Shown here: in pieces, positions 10,102 through 17,701 of the stretch | Layout of the letters: the number at the start of each line of letters is the position of its first letter | Position numbering within the stretch: the first letter of the stretch is position 1 | Assembly (NCBI GenBank): GCA_016705545.1 | Contig: JADIYA010000001.1 | Coordinates: 558,001 to 622,000, forward strand | DNA: 64,000 bases | Direction of reading: 5' to 3' | DNA from: Flavobacteriales bacterium | GTDB lineage: Bacteria > Bacteroidota > Bacteroidia > Flavobacteriales_F > PHOS-HE28 | Notes under the pieces: model-generated | What the model was told of the DNA's origin: nothing | The model's database searches: none | What the model saw: only the letters and a program-made list of their open reading frames with translations | Translations under genes and position numbers: made by a program

Positions 10102-11121
10102 ATGCCCCTCCTCCGTCACGCCGACCTCCAGCCCTATAACACCTTCGGCATCGCCGCTAAGGCCGAAGCGTTTGCTCGCTTCACGACTGCGGATGAACTG
10201 CGGGGCTTACTCGCTGCCCCGGAGCTGAGCGTTATGCCCCGCCTCGTTCTTGGCGGCGGCAGCAACATCCTGTTCACCCGCGATTTCGATGGCCTCGTGC
10301 TGCTGAATGAAGTGCCGGGCATCGAGGTAGTGCGCGAGGACGCGGATCATGTTAACGTGAAGGCCGGGGCGGGCGTGGTGTGGCACGACCTGGTACTGCA
10401 CGCGGTGGCGCAGGGCTGGGGCGGCATTGAGAACCTCAGCCTGATCCCCGGCAAAGTGGGCGCGGCGCCCATGCAGAATATCGGCGCGTATGGCGTGGAG
10501 CTGAAGGATGCGTTCGTTTCGTTGGAAGCCCTGCGCATCAGCGATGGCGCGATCATCACCTTCGGACTGAGTGAATGCGCCTTCGGCTACCGCGAGAGCT
10601 TTTTCAAGCGCGAGGGCAAGGATCGTTTCATCATTCTGAATGTCAGCTTGAAGCTCACGAAGCGCGATCACATCATCCGCACGGCTTATGGCGACATCCA
10701 AGGCGAGTTGGCGCGGATGGGCGTGACGCAACCCACTATCAAGGATGTGAGCGCCGCGGTGATCGCCATCCGCAGCAGCAAACTGCCCGATCCGAAGGTG
10801 CTGGGCAACGCGGGCAGCTTCTTCAAGAACCCGGTAGTGGAATCAACGATTGCCGAGCGCATCAAACTGGATCACCCGAACGCACCGGTCTATCCCGCAG
10901 GCGAAGGCCATAGCAAACTCGCGGCAGGCTGGCTCATTGAGCAATGCGGCTGGAAGGGCAAGCGCCTTGACCATTGCGGCGTGCATGAGAAGCAGGCACT
11001 GGTGCTGGTGAACCATGGCGGCGCCACCGGCTCTGAGATCTGGGACCTGAGCGATCAGGTGATGCGCAGCGTGCGCGAGCGCTTCGGCGTAGAACTGGAG
11101 CGGGAGGTGAATGTGGTTTAG
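10102..11121 (+). CDS. murB: UDP-N-acetylenolpyruvoylglucosamine reductase MurB
   Basis: MurB reduces UDP-GlcNAc-enolpyruvate to UDP-MurNAc using NADPH and FAD in the cytoplasmic stage of peptidoglycan synthesis. The protein has 339 residues, the length of type I (E. coli-like) enzymes. FAD-binding motifs are present: YNTFGI near the N-terminus, LGGGSNILF (about residue 50), LSLIPGKVGAAPMQNIGAYG and the type I FGYRESFFK segment. LGNAGSFFKNP contains the catalytic serine, and the C-terminus has PAGWLIEQCGWKG with VNHGGATG. The ATG at 10102 gives the expected N-terminus; an upstream in-frame start would add 17 unmatched residues. Confidence 0.95.
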   Translation: MPLLRHADLQPYNTFGIAAKAEAFARFTTADELRGLLAAPELSVMPRLVLGGGSNILFTRDFDGLVLLNEVPGIEVVREDADHVNVKAGAGVVWHDLVLHAVAQGWGGIENLSLIPGKVGAAPMQNIGAYGVELKDAFVSLEALRISDGAIITFGLSECAFGYRESFFKREGKDRFIILNVSLKLTKRDHIIRTAYGDIQGELARMGVTQPTIKDVSAAVIAIRSSKLPDPKVLGNAGSFFKNPVVESTIAERIKLDHPNAPVYPAGEGHSKLAAGWLIEQCGWKGKRLDHCGVHEKQALVLVNHGGATGSEIWDLSDQVMRSVRERFGVELEREVNVV

Positions 11122-11131
11122 GAGGTTGAGG

Positions 11132-11161
11132 GTTGTTGCTTCGCACGGCCTCGCAATGACG
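11132..11161. repeat. Possible copy of a dispersed intergenic repeat
   Basis: The gap between murB and the first peroxidase holds a stretch containing GCTTCGCACGGCCTCGCAAT. Its complement resembles the ATTGCGAGGC...GAAGCAA words that recur between genes in many Bacteroidota genomes. Only one copy is present in this window, so repeat status is inference from memory of such elements. Confidence 0.25.
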
Positions 11162-11218
11162 GCTTGATTCGAGTGGTTGTTGGTTGAGGGTTGAATGCCT
11201 GTCCCCGACCTTCGTCGC

Positions 11219-12280
11219 ATGACCCATCGCGCGGTGCTCGTCGCTATCACGCTCATTATCGCCGCGTGCCATCACCCATCGAAGCAGGCTGGGCGAAGCG
11301 GCCCCACGCCCTTGCAGCTGGAGCTCCCCGGCTGGGCCATCGCCGACACCAGCCTCCGCCTCGACTTCCCCTACGACAATCCGCTCACCGTGGAGGGCGC
11401 GGCGCTGGGCCGACTGCTCTTCCATGAGAAAGCGTTGAGCGCCGATGGCTCGCTCTCCTGCGCCAGCTGCCACCTGCATCGCTTCGCCTTCGCCGATAGC
11501 GCGCGCTTCTCCCCGGGCATGAAGGGCATGCGCACCGCGCGCAACACGATGCCCTTGATGAACCTGGCCTGGGACCATTTCTTCTTCTGGGATGCCCGCG
11601 CGCTGAGCCTCGAACTGCAAGCCTTTGAGCCCGTGACCGCGCACCGCGAGATGGCCAGCCGATGGAGCGAGGTCTGCGCGCGCCTTGCGCAGGACAAGCG
11701 CTACCCGCCGCTCTTCGCCGCGGCCTTCGGCGATGATCGCATCGATAGCCTGCGCGTGGCCTTCGCCCTGGCGCAGTTCGAGCGCACCATGGTCTCGCTC
11801 GATTCGCGATTCGACCGCTACTTCTACCTGAAGCAACGGGATGCGCTAAGGCCTCAGGAGATCCGTGGCAAGGACCTGTTCTTCACCCGCGCGCATTGCG
11901 TCGATTGCCACGAGCCGCCGCTCTTCAAGGGGCACCATGTGCTGAACATCGGGCTCGATAGTGCGCACACGGATCTCGGCATGGGCGGCCGCACCGGCCT
12001 GCCTTGGCACGCGGGTCGCTTCAAGACAGCCTCGCTCCGGAACATCGCCGTGACCGCGCCTTACATGCACGATGGTCGATTCGCCACGCTGGAGGAGGTT
12101 GTCGATTTCTATGCGGATGATGTATTCACGGCATCACCCACGCTCGATGAGCACATGCTACCTTGGCGGAAAGGCGAGGTGCGGCTCTCCATGCAGGACC
12201 GTATGGACCTGGTGGCCTTCTTGCGCACGCTCACCGATTCGGCCTTCCTCGCCGACCCGCTATTCGGACCGCCCGAATGA
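11219..12280 (+). CDS. Di-haem cytochrome c peroxidase-family lipoprotein (MauG/CcpA type), copy 1
   Basis: Members of this family reduce hydrogen peroxide or carry out MauG-like oxidations in the periplasm using two c-type haems. The protein has about 353 residues with a lipobox-like end to the signal peptide (LIIAAC, Cys near residue 18), so it is probably a lipoprotein. Haem motifs are CASCH (about residue 89) and CVDCH (about 226). The signature AVTAPYMHDGRFATLEEVVDFY near the C-terminus is diagnostic of the bacterial CCP/MauG fold. The ATG at 11219 was preferred over 11195 because the signal peptide begins there. A paralogue follows 36 bp downstream in the same direction. The physiological substrate is unknown. 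Confidence 0.88.
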   Translation: MTHRAVLVAITLIIAACHHPSKQAGRSGPTPLQLELPGWAIADTSLRLDFPYDNPLTVEGAALGRLLFHEKALSADGSLSCASCHLHRFAFADSARFSPGMKGMRTARNTMPLMNLAWDHFFFWDARALSLELQAFEPVTAHREMASRWSEVCARLAQDKRYPPLFAAAFGDDRIDSLRVAFALAQFERTMVSLDSRFDRYFYLKQRDALRPQEIRGKDLFFTRAHCVDCHEPPLFKGHHVLNIGLDSAHTDLGMGGRTGLPWHAGRFKTASLRNIAVTAPYMHDGRFATLEEVVDFYADDVFTASPTLDEHMLPWRKGEVRLSMQDRMDLVAFLRTLTDSAFLADPLFGPPE

Positions 12281-12316
12281 GCCGCATGATCGGCGCGCTA
12301 TCGATCTTCGCCACGC

Positions 12317-13381
12317 ATGCGGCGCCATCTCCCCATCCTCGTCGCCCTGCTCGCCATCGTTGCGTGCCGGAAGGACCCCGCCGTGGAGCAGAGCGATGTC
12401 TTCACGGGGCCCACGCCCTTGGCGCTGGAACTGCCGCCCTGGGCGCTGAACCAGCCGCATCCGATGAACCTGCCCGCCGACAATCCGCTCACCGTTGAAG
12501 GTGTGGCGCTGGGCCGCAAACTCTTCTATGAGAAAGCGCTGTCCGACAACTACAGCCTTAGCTGTGGGAGCTGCCACCAGCAGGAGTTCGCTTTCAGTGA
12601 TCCGCGCCGTTTCTCGCTCGGAACGGACGGATCCATAGGCCGACGGCAATCGATGCCTGTGCAGAACATGCTGTGGGACCATTTCTTCTTCTGGGATGGT
12701 CGCGCGGCATCGCTCGAAGAGCAGGCCTTCGGTCCTGTGGTGAATCATCTGGAGATGCGGAACAGTTGGCCCGTAGTGGAGGAGCGGCTCCGCCGATTGC
12801 CCGATTATCCCGAGCTCTTCGCACACGCCTTCGGATCATCGGATATCGACAGCACGCGCGTGGTGAAGGCCATCGCGCAATTCGAGCGCACCTTGCTCAG
12901 CTTCGATTCGCCCTTCGACCGCTACTCCTACAGCGGCGATGCCACGGCCATGACCGATGCCCAGGTGCGCGGCAAGGACCTCTTCTTCGGCGAAGCGCAG
13001 TGCGACCTCTGCCACATGGCGCCGCTCTTCCAGGACCACGACCTGCGCAACATCGGCATGGCGCCCGGACCGGATCAAGGATTGGCCGAGATCACCGGCC
13101 TGGTGAACGATCGCGGCCGCTTCAAGGTGAACAGCCTGCGCAACATCGCCGTCACCGCACCCTACATGCACGACGGGCGCTTCGCGACGCTGGAAGAAGT
13201 GATCGATTTCTACGCCGACAGCGTGAACATCAACGAGCCCAACCTCGACAACCACATGTGGCCCTGGACCGGCGGCCAGATCGACCTTGATGCCCAGGAG
13301 CGCGCCGACCTCAAGGCCTTCCTGGAGGCCCTCACCGATGAGCGCTTCCTGAACGATCCGGCGTTCAGTGATCCGGAGTGA
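12317..13381 (+). CDS. Di-haem cytochrome c peroxidase-family lipoprotein, copy 2
   Basis: This 354-residue paralogue of the gene just upstream has the same architecture. The signal peptide ends at a lipobox (AIVAC, Cys17). It has a shared PTPLALELP motif, the DNPLTVEG...LGRKLFYE segment, haem motif CGSCH (about residue 78), second motif CDLCH (about residue 230) and the NIAVTAPYMHDGRF box. The two genes are a tandem duplication that has diverged to roughly half identity by eye, so the enzymes may differ in substrate or redox potential. Haem attachment would need the CcsBA protein encoded at 32.8 kb. Peroxide reduction is the family default; no experimental partner is visible. Confidence 0.88.
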   Translation: MRRHLPILVALLAIVACRKDPAVEQSDVFTGPTPLALELPPWALNQPHPMNLPADNPLTVEGVALGRKLFYEKALSDNYSLSCGSCHQQEFAFSDPRRFSLGTDGSIGRRQSMPVQNMLWDHFFFWDGRAASLEEQAFGPVVNHLEMRNSWPVVEERLRRLPDYPELFAHAFGSSDIDSTRVVKAIAQFERTLLSFDSPFDRYSYSGDATAMTDAQVRGKDLFFGEAQCDLCHMAPLFQDHDLRNIGMAPGPDQGLAEITGLVNDRGRFKVNSLRNIAVTAPYMHDGRFATLEEVIDFYADSVNINEPNLDNHMWPWTGGQIDLDAQERADLKAFLEALTDERFLNDPAFSDPE

Positions 13382-13586
13382 TCGCAGGCATCAGAAGCAG
13401 TCTTAAAATCCCCTTCGGGCATCGCCGGGCCTTTTTGCGCCCATACGTCGTTGCTCAACCCTTGCAGAACGTCCAGCTCTGCGCAGGTTTCGCGCCTCGT
13501 CTGGTCGCGAAAATCCTCCGGCTCGCATTCCGAAAGGAATTCTGAGAATGCTTCTAGGCATCTTCGCCCACCGCAATCCGAATCTC

Positions 13587-15773
13587 ATGCTTGCACTCCG
13601 CGCACTTCTGGCGCCCTTGTTCGTTGGCGCTGCCCTGCTGCTTTCCGCCCAGCAGCAACCGCTCACCCTGAAAGATGCCGTGCTCAAAGCCGGCACCGAG
13701 CTCGCGCCGGAGCGCCTGCGCGGCCTGCAATGGATCGAAGGCGCGCAACGATACAGCTATGTGAAGGGCGAGCAGCTCATGCGCGGCGACATCGGCAAGA
13801 GAATGGACCGTGTGCTGGTGGAATTGAGCGCGATCAATGCGCAGCTCCCGGATAGCGCGAAGCTGAAAGCATGGCTGCCGGTCTCGTGGAGCGACGCCAA
13901 CCGTTTCACCTTCCTGCACAACCAGCGGCTCTACGCCTACGACCTCACGAAAGCCGAATTGCAAGCAGTGACCAGGATCGAATCCGGGGCCGGCCATGAG
14001 GAGATCGAGCCCGGCACGGGTGCCGTGGCCTTCGTGAAGGACGACAACATCATGGTGATGCGCGCCGGACAGGGCAAGAACAAGCCCACGCCGATCACGA
14101 GCGATGGCGGCAACGGCATCGTGAACGGGCAGAGCGTGCACCGGCAGGAATACGGCGTGGAAAAGGGCCTGTTCTGGGGGCCCAAGGGCGGAAAGCTCGC
14201 CTTCTACCGCATGGATGAATCGATGGTGACCACCTACATGCTTGAGGACATCGGCACCAAGCCCAGCACCTTCGAGCCCATCCGCTACCCGATGGCGGGG
14301 CAGGCCAGCCACCACGTCACGATCGGCGTGCATGACCTGGCCACTGGCGCTACGATCTTCCTGAAGAGCGGCGAGCCGCTGGACCAGTACCTCACCAACA
14401 TCAGCTGGGAGCCCGATGAGAAGCACCTGCTTGTGGCGCACCTGGACCGTGCCACACAGATCCTGCGCATGGTACGCTACGATGCCGCCACCGGCGAGGC
14501 CAAGGGCACCGTGTTCACCGAGCGCGACGAGAAGTACGTGGAGCCGTTGCAGGCCGCGCATCACCTGAAGACGCGGCCCACGCAATTCATCTGGCGGAGC
14601 CGTCGCGATGGCTGGCAGCACCTCTATCTGTACGACGTGAGCAAGGGCCTCGTGCGCCAGCTCACCAAGGGCGCGTGGGAGGTGGACCGCATCGTGGGCC
14701 TCGACCCCAAGGAGTCTTTCGCGATCGTCGAGGGCACAGGCAGCATCGACCCGAAGAATCCCGCCGGTGCGCTGGAGGCGCACCTCTACCGCATCGACCT
14801 CGCCAACGGGCGCACCACCCGTCTCACGAGCGAGCCGGGCTCGCACCACGGCCAGATCAGCAGCGATGGCAAGTACGTGATCGACACCTGGAGCAGCCTC
14901 ACGGTGCCCAACCGCAGCGTGATCCGGAATACGCGCAACGGAGCAATGATGAAGACGCTCGTGGATGCGAAAGACCCCTACGCCGGATACGCATCGGGCA
15001 AGGTCGAACTGCTCAGCATCGCAGGCGAGAACGGCGACATGCTCAACGCGCGCGTGATCAAGCCGAGCACCTTTCAATCGCGGCAGCGCTACCCGGTGCT
15101 CATCTACGTGTACAACGGACCGCATGTGCAACTGGTGAGCAACAGCTTCCTGGGCGGAGCATCGCCATGGATGCTGCACGCAGCCGAGCGCGGTTATGTG
15201 GTCTTCACCGTTGACGGGCATGGGACGCCGAATCGGGGCCGTGACTTTGAGCAAGTGGTGCACCGGCAGCTCGGCGTGGTGGAAGTGAAGGACCAGATGC
15301 GCGGTGTGGCTTGGCTGAAGCAGCAGCCCTGGGTGGATGGCGACCGCTTAGCCGTCCACGGATGGAGCTACGGCGGGCATATGACCACCGCCATGCTCAC
15401 GCGGCACCCCGGCGTATTCAAAGCGGGCGTGGCCGGCGGGCCGGTGATCGATTGGAGCCTGTATGAAGTGATGTACGGCGAGCGCTACATGGATACACCC
15501 CAAGAGAACCCCGAGGGCTACTCCACCACAACGCTGAGCAACTACGCCAAGGACCTGAAGGATCCATTGCTGATCATCACCGGCGGCAAGGACGATACGG
15601 TGGTGCCCGAGCACAGCTACCAGTTCCTCAAAGCCTGTGTGGCCGCTGGCGTCCAAGTGGATTTCTTCAACTACCCGGGCCATGGCCATAACGTGCGCGG
15701 CAAGGACCGCCTGCACTTGATGGAGAAAGTGCTTGGCTTTATCGACGAACGGGTGATGCCGGGCGTCCGGTAA
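13587..15773 (+). CDS. Dipeptidyl-peptidase IV-type S9 prolyl oligopeptidase
   Basis: This secreted serine peptidase of family S9B removes N-terminal dipeptides, typically after proline. It has about 728 residues with a signal peptide ending near LSAQ. A long N-terminal beta-propeller domain contains blocks such as WRSRRDGWQHLYLYD and FYRMDESMVTTY, and the C-terminus is an alpha/beta hydrolase. The nucleophile lies in GWSYGG (Ser about 594), the acid in GGKDDTVVP (about 669) and the histidine in GHGHNVRGKD (about 700). The start at 13587 was chosen over 13548 because it opens directly into the signal peptide. It stands alone between the peroxidases and a copper protein. A role in peptide nutrition is inferred. 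Confidence 0.92.
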   Translation: MLALRALLAPLFVGAALLLSAQQQPLTLKDAVLKAGTELAPERLRGLQWIEGAQRYSYVKGEQLMRGDIGKRMDRVLVELSAINAQLPDSAKLKAWLPVSWSDANRFTFLHNQRLYAYDLTKAELQAVTRIESGAGHEEIEPGTGAVAFVKDDNIMVMRAGQGKNKPTPITSDGGNGIVNGQSVHRQEYGVEKGLFWGPKGGKLAFYRMDESMVTTYMLEDIGTKPSTFEPIRYPMAGQASHHVTIGVHDLATGATIFLKSGEPLDQYLTNISWEPDEKHLLVAHLDRATQILRMVRYDAATGEAKGTVFTERDEKYVEPLQAAHHLKTRPTQFIWRSRRDGWQHLYLYDVSKGLVRQLTKGAWEVDRIVGLDPKESFAIVEGTGSIDPKNPAGALEAHLYRIDLANGRTTRLTSEPGSHHGQISSDGKYVIDTWSSLTVPNRSVIRNTRNGAMMKTLVDAKDPYAGYASGKVELLSIAGENGDMLNARVIKPSTFQSRQRYPVLIYVYNGPHVQLVSNSFLGGASPWMLHAAERGYVVFTVDGHGTPNRGRDFEQVVHRQLGVVEVKDQMRGVAWLKQQPWVDGDRLAVHGWSYGGHMTTAMLTRHPGVFKAGVAGGPVIDWSLYEVMYGERYMDTPQENPEGYSTTTLSNYAKDLKDPLLIITGGKDDTVVPEHSYQFLKACVAAGVQVDFFNYPGHGHNVRGKDRLHLMEKVLGFIDERVMPGVR

Positions 15774-15826
15774 GTGCGATGCCAAGCATCGGGCTGAGGA
15801 TGATCGGGGCCGGTTAGTTCCCCGGG

Positions 15827-15835
15827 TATCTTTCG
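15827..15835 (+). promoter_or_regulatory. Putative -7 promoter element of the copper-protein gene
   Basis: The sequence TATCTTTCG lies 19 bp before the start at 15854. It resembles the TAnnTTTG/TAnnTTTC motifs before other genes in this window. No convincing -33 box. Confidence 0.28.
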
Positions 15836-15853
15836 CACCAAACCAAGAATCGC

Positions 15854-16471
15854 ATGCGTCTTCTCGTCTCCTTCCTGCTCCTGCTCCCCTTCAGCGCTTC
15901 CGCCGCACTTTGGATCGTGCAATCCGGAGGCAGCACCATCGGCAGCACCGACCCCTACTACAGCCCGCAATTCCTCACCATCGATGTGGGCGATCAGGTG
16001 CGCTGGGAGAACCAGAGCGGCACGCACAATGTGAATGGCACCTTGGGCGATTTCCCGAGCAACCCGCAAGGCTTCACAAGCGGCAACACCGCAAGCGGGA
16101 ATTGGACTTACACCTTCACCTTCACCATCCCAGGCGTGTACAACTACGAATGCGATGGGAATGGGCATGCTGCCACGCAGTTCGGCACCATCACGGTAAT
16201 CGACCCAACGGGCGTTGCCGAGGTCGGCGTTGCTGCTGATGTGCGCCTGAGCCCGATGCCAGCGGCCGATCAGCTGATCGTTGATCTGGGTGGCGTCGAT
16301 GCGCGATCGATCTCCGTGATCAGCCTCAGCGGTGAAGTGGTGATGGACCAGGGCATCGCGGCGGTCCGCGTGTTGACGCTGGATGTAAGCGCGCTGAAGC
16401 CCTCGAATTACTTCCTGCTGATCACGGATCGCGAAGGCCGCGTGGTGGCCAAGCCATTCGTCAAGGAGTGA
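15854..16471 (+). CDS. Secreted plastocyanin-like cupredoxin with T9SS sorting domain
   Basis: This is a 205-residue exported protein. The signal peptide covers residues 1-18. A cupredoxin fold follows (about 19-115), with a type-1 copper site visible as His in SGTHNVN (about 57), Cys in YNYECDGNGH (about 100) and His five residues later. The position usually held by the axial Met is occupied by Gln in HAATQFG, as in stellacyanin-type sites. Residues 120-205 form a T9SS type A sorting domain (LSPMPAADQLIV at its start, KPFVKE at the end), so the protein should be carried across the outer membrane. Its stop abuts the stop of the convergent M28 gene with no gap. Electron carriage at the cell surface is inferred. 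Confidence 0.85.
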   Translation: MRLLVSFLLLLPFSASAALWIVQSGGSTIGSTDPYYSPQFLTIDVGDQVRWENQSGTHNVNGTLGDFPSNPQGFTSGNTASGNWTYTFTFTIPGVYNYECDGNGHAATQFGTITVIDPTGVAEVGVAADVRLSPMPAADQLIVDLGGVDARSISVISLSGEVVMDQGIAAVRVLTLDVSALKPSNYFLLITDREGRVVAKPFVKE

Positions 16472-17683
16472 TCAGGGCAGTTTCACCAGGCGGAGCGCTG
16501 AGGACTCCTTTCCGCCGAAGAACGCGCGGGCGACATAGCCGCCTGCGGGCAAGGCGTGCATGGGCACGCGGAATCCGGAACGGCCTGCAGGCAGGTCGGC
16601 ATCGTGCAGCAGCAGCAGCTCGCGTCCCAGCGCATCGTGCAGGGATACACGAGCACGCGCTGCAACGGGCAGCTCGATCCACAGACCTGCGGCATCGCTG
16701 GCCGGGTTCGGGTAGGCGTACATCGCGGCGACCGGCTCCGCATGATCCGTTACGGACATACCGTCCGTAACCGGGATAGCGAGCGCGGCGGTGCTGGCGA
16801 TGCTCAGCTTGGCGAGCTTCTCGAAGTAGGGCACATCGAAGTACTGCACGCGGTCGTTGGGCGTGTGGTAGTATGGGTTGCCGTCGTTGGTGAACTCCTC
16901 GATCACGAGCACGGCGCCGTAACCCTCGTTCCAGAACGAAGCATGGTCGCTGTAGGTGGCGCCGGGGTTGGTGAGGATCAGGTCGAGACCGATGCCGTAT
17001 TGCTGATGCACGCTGAAGACCGTGTCGGCGATGGCCAGCGAGTTGGCGATGGGCCGCGTGTGGATGCGCGCCTTGGCATCGGCGTTGCCATCGTAGGCGA
17101 TGGCGTCCATGTTGATCACGGCCTTGATCAGCGCATCGTTGGACGCCATGGCACCGGCATAGAACGCGCTGCCCACCTTGCCTTGCTCCTCTTCGTCCCA
17201 GAGCGCGAATACGATGGGATGAACGAAGTCGACATCGCGCAGCACGCGTGCCGCTTCAAGCACCGCTGACACGCCGCTGCCATCGTCGTCGGCTGCCGGG
17301 GCGTTCACGATACCGGCCGGCATGGCATCGTAATGCGCGCAGATGATCACGATCTGCTCCGTGCTGCCGTTGCCGGGCTTGGTCACCAGGATGTTCCTTC
17401 CCGTGCTGTTGAAGGGCTGCTCCACGGGCGCATAGCCGAGCTGCACCAGCTTCTGCATCAACCAGGCCTGCGCGAGGTTGTTGCCTTCGTTGTTCTTGTG
17501 CCGGCTCAGCAAGGTGTGCTCCTGCCCATTGATCATCACAGGCATTTCGCCGCTGACCTCATTCACCCATAGCATCATGCTATCAATGCGCACCTCGTCG
17601 AGGATGCCTTGGATCACCGGGTTCTGAGCGCCCGCGAGCATTGGTGCGAACGCTGCGACAAGCAGCAGGCCTGAGGTCTTCAT
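16472..17683 (-). CDS. Secreted M28 zinc aminopeptidase with T9SS sorting domain
   Basis: This is a 403-residue protein with a signal peptide (1-19, ending AGAQ) and an M28 catalytic domain (about 70-310). The paired-zinc ligands are visible: His in CAHYDAMP, Asp in ADDDGSG, the Glu pair in WDEEEQG, Asp in NMDAIAYD and His in YSDHASFW. The C-terminal 85 residues form a T9SS sorting domain (YAYPNPASDAAG, then a terminal RLVKLP), so the enzyme is probably on the cell surface or released. It would cleave N-terminal residues from peptides, complementing the S9 and S46 peptidases in the window. It lies 18 bp downstream of the five-haem cytochrome start-side neighbour and could be a separate unit. 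Confidence 0.9.
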   Translation of the reverse strand: MKTSGLLLVAAFAPMLAGAQNPVIQGILDEVRIDSMMLWVNEVSGEMPVMINGQEHTLLSRHKNNEGNNLAQAWLMQKLVQLGYAPVEQPFNSTGRNILVTKPGNGSTEQIVIICAHYDAMPAGIVNAPAADDDGSGVSAVLEAARVLRDVDFVHPIVFALWDEEEQGKVGSAFYAGAMASNDALIKAVINMDAIAYDGNADAKARIHTRPIANSLAIADTVFSVHQQYGIGLDLILTNPGATYSDHASFWNEGYGAVLVIEEFTNDGNPYYHTPNDRVQYFDVPYFEKLAKLSIASTAALAIPVTDGMSVTDHAEPVAAMYAYPNPASDAAGLWIELPVAARARVSLHDALGRELLLLHDADLPAGRSGFRVPMHALPAGGYVARAFFGGKESSALRLVKLP

Positions 17684-17701
17684 GGCGGCAAGGTAGAGGC
17701 G

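Noticed and set aside
13554..15263. 569-residue open frame on the minus strand opposite the S9 peptidase
   Set aside because: It mirrors the codons of a gene with an intact catalytic triad and has no domain of its own.
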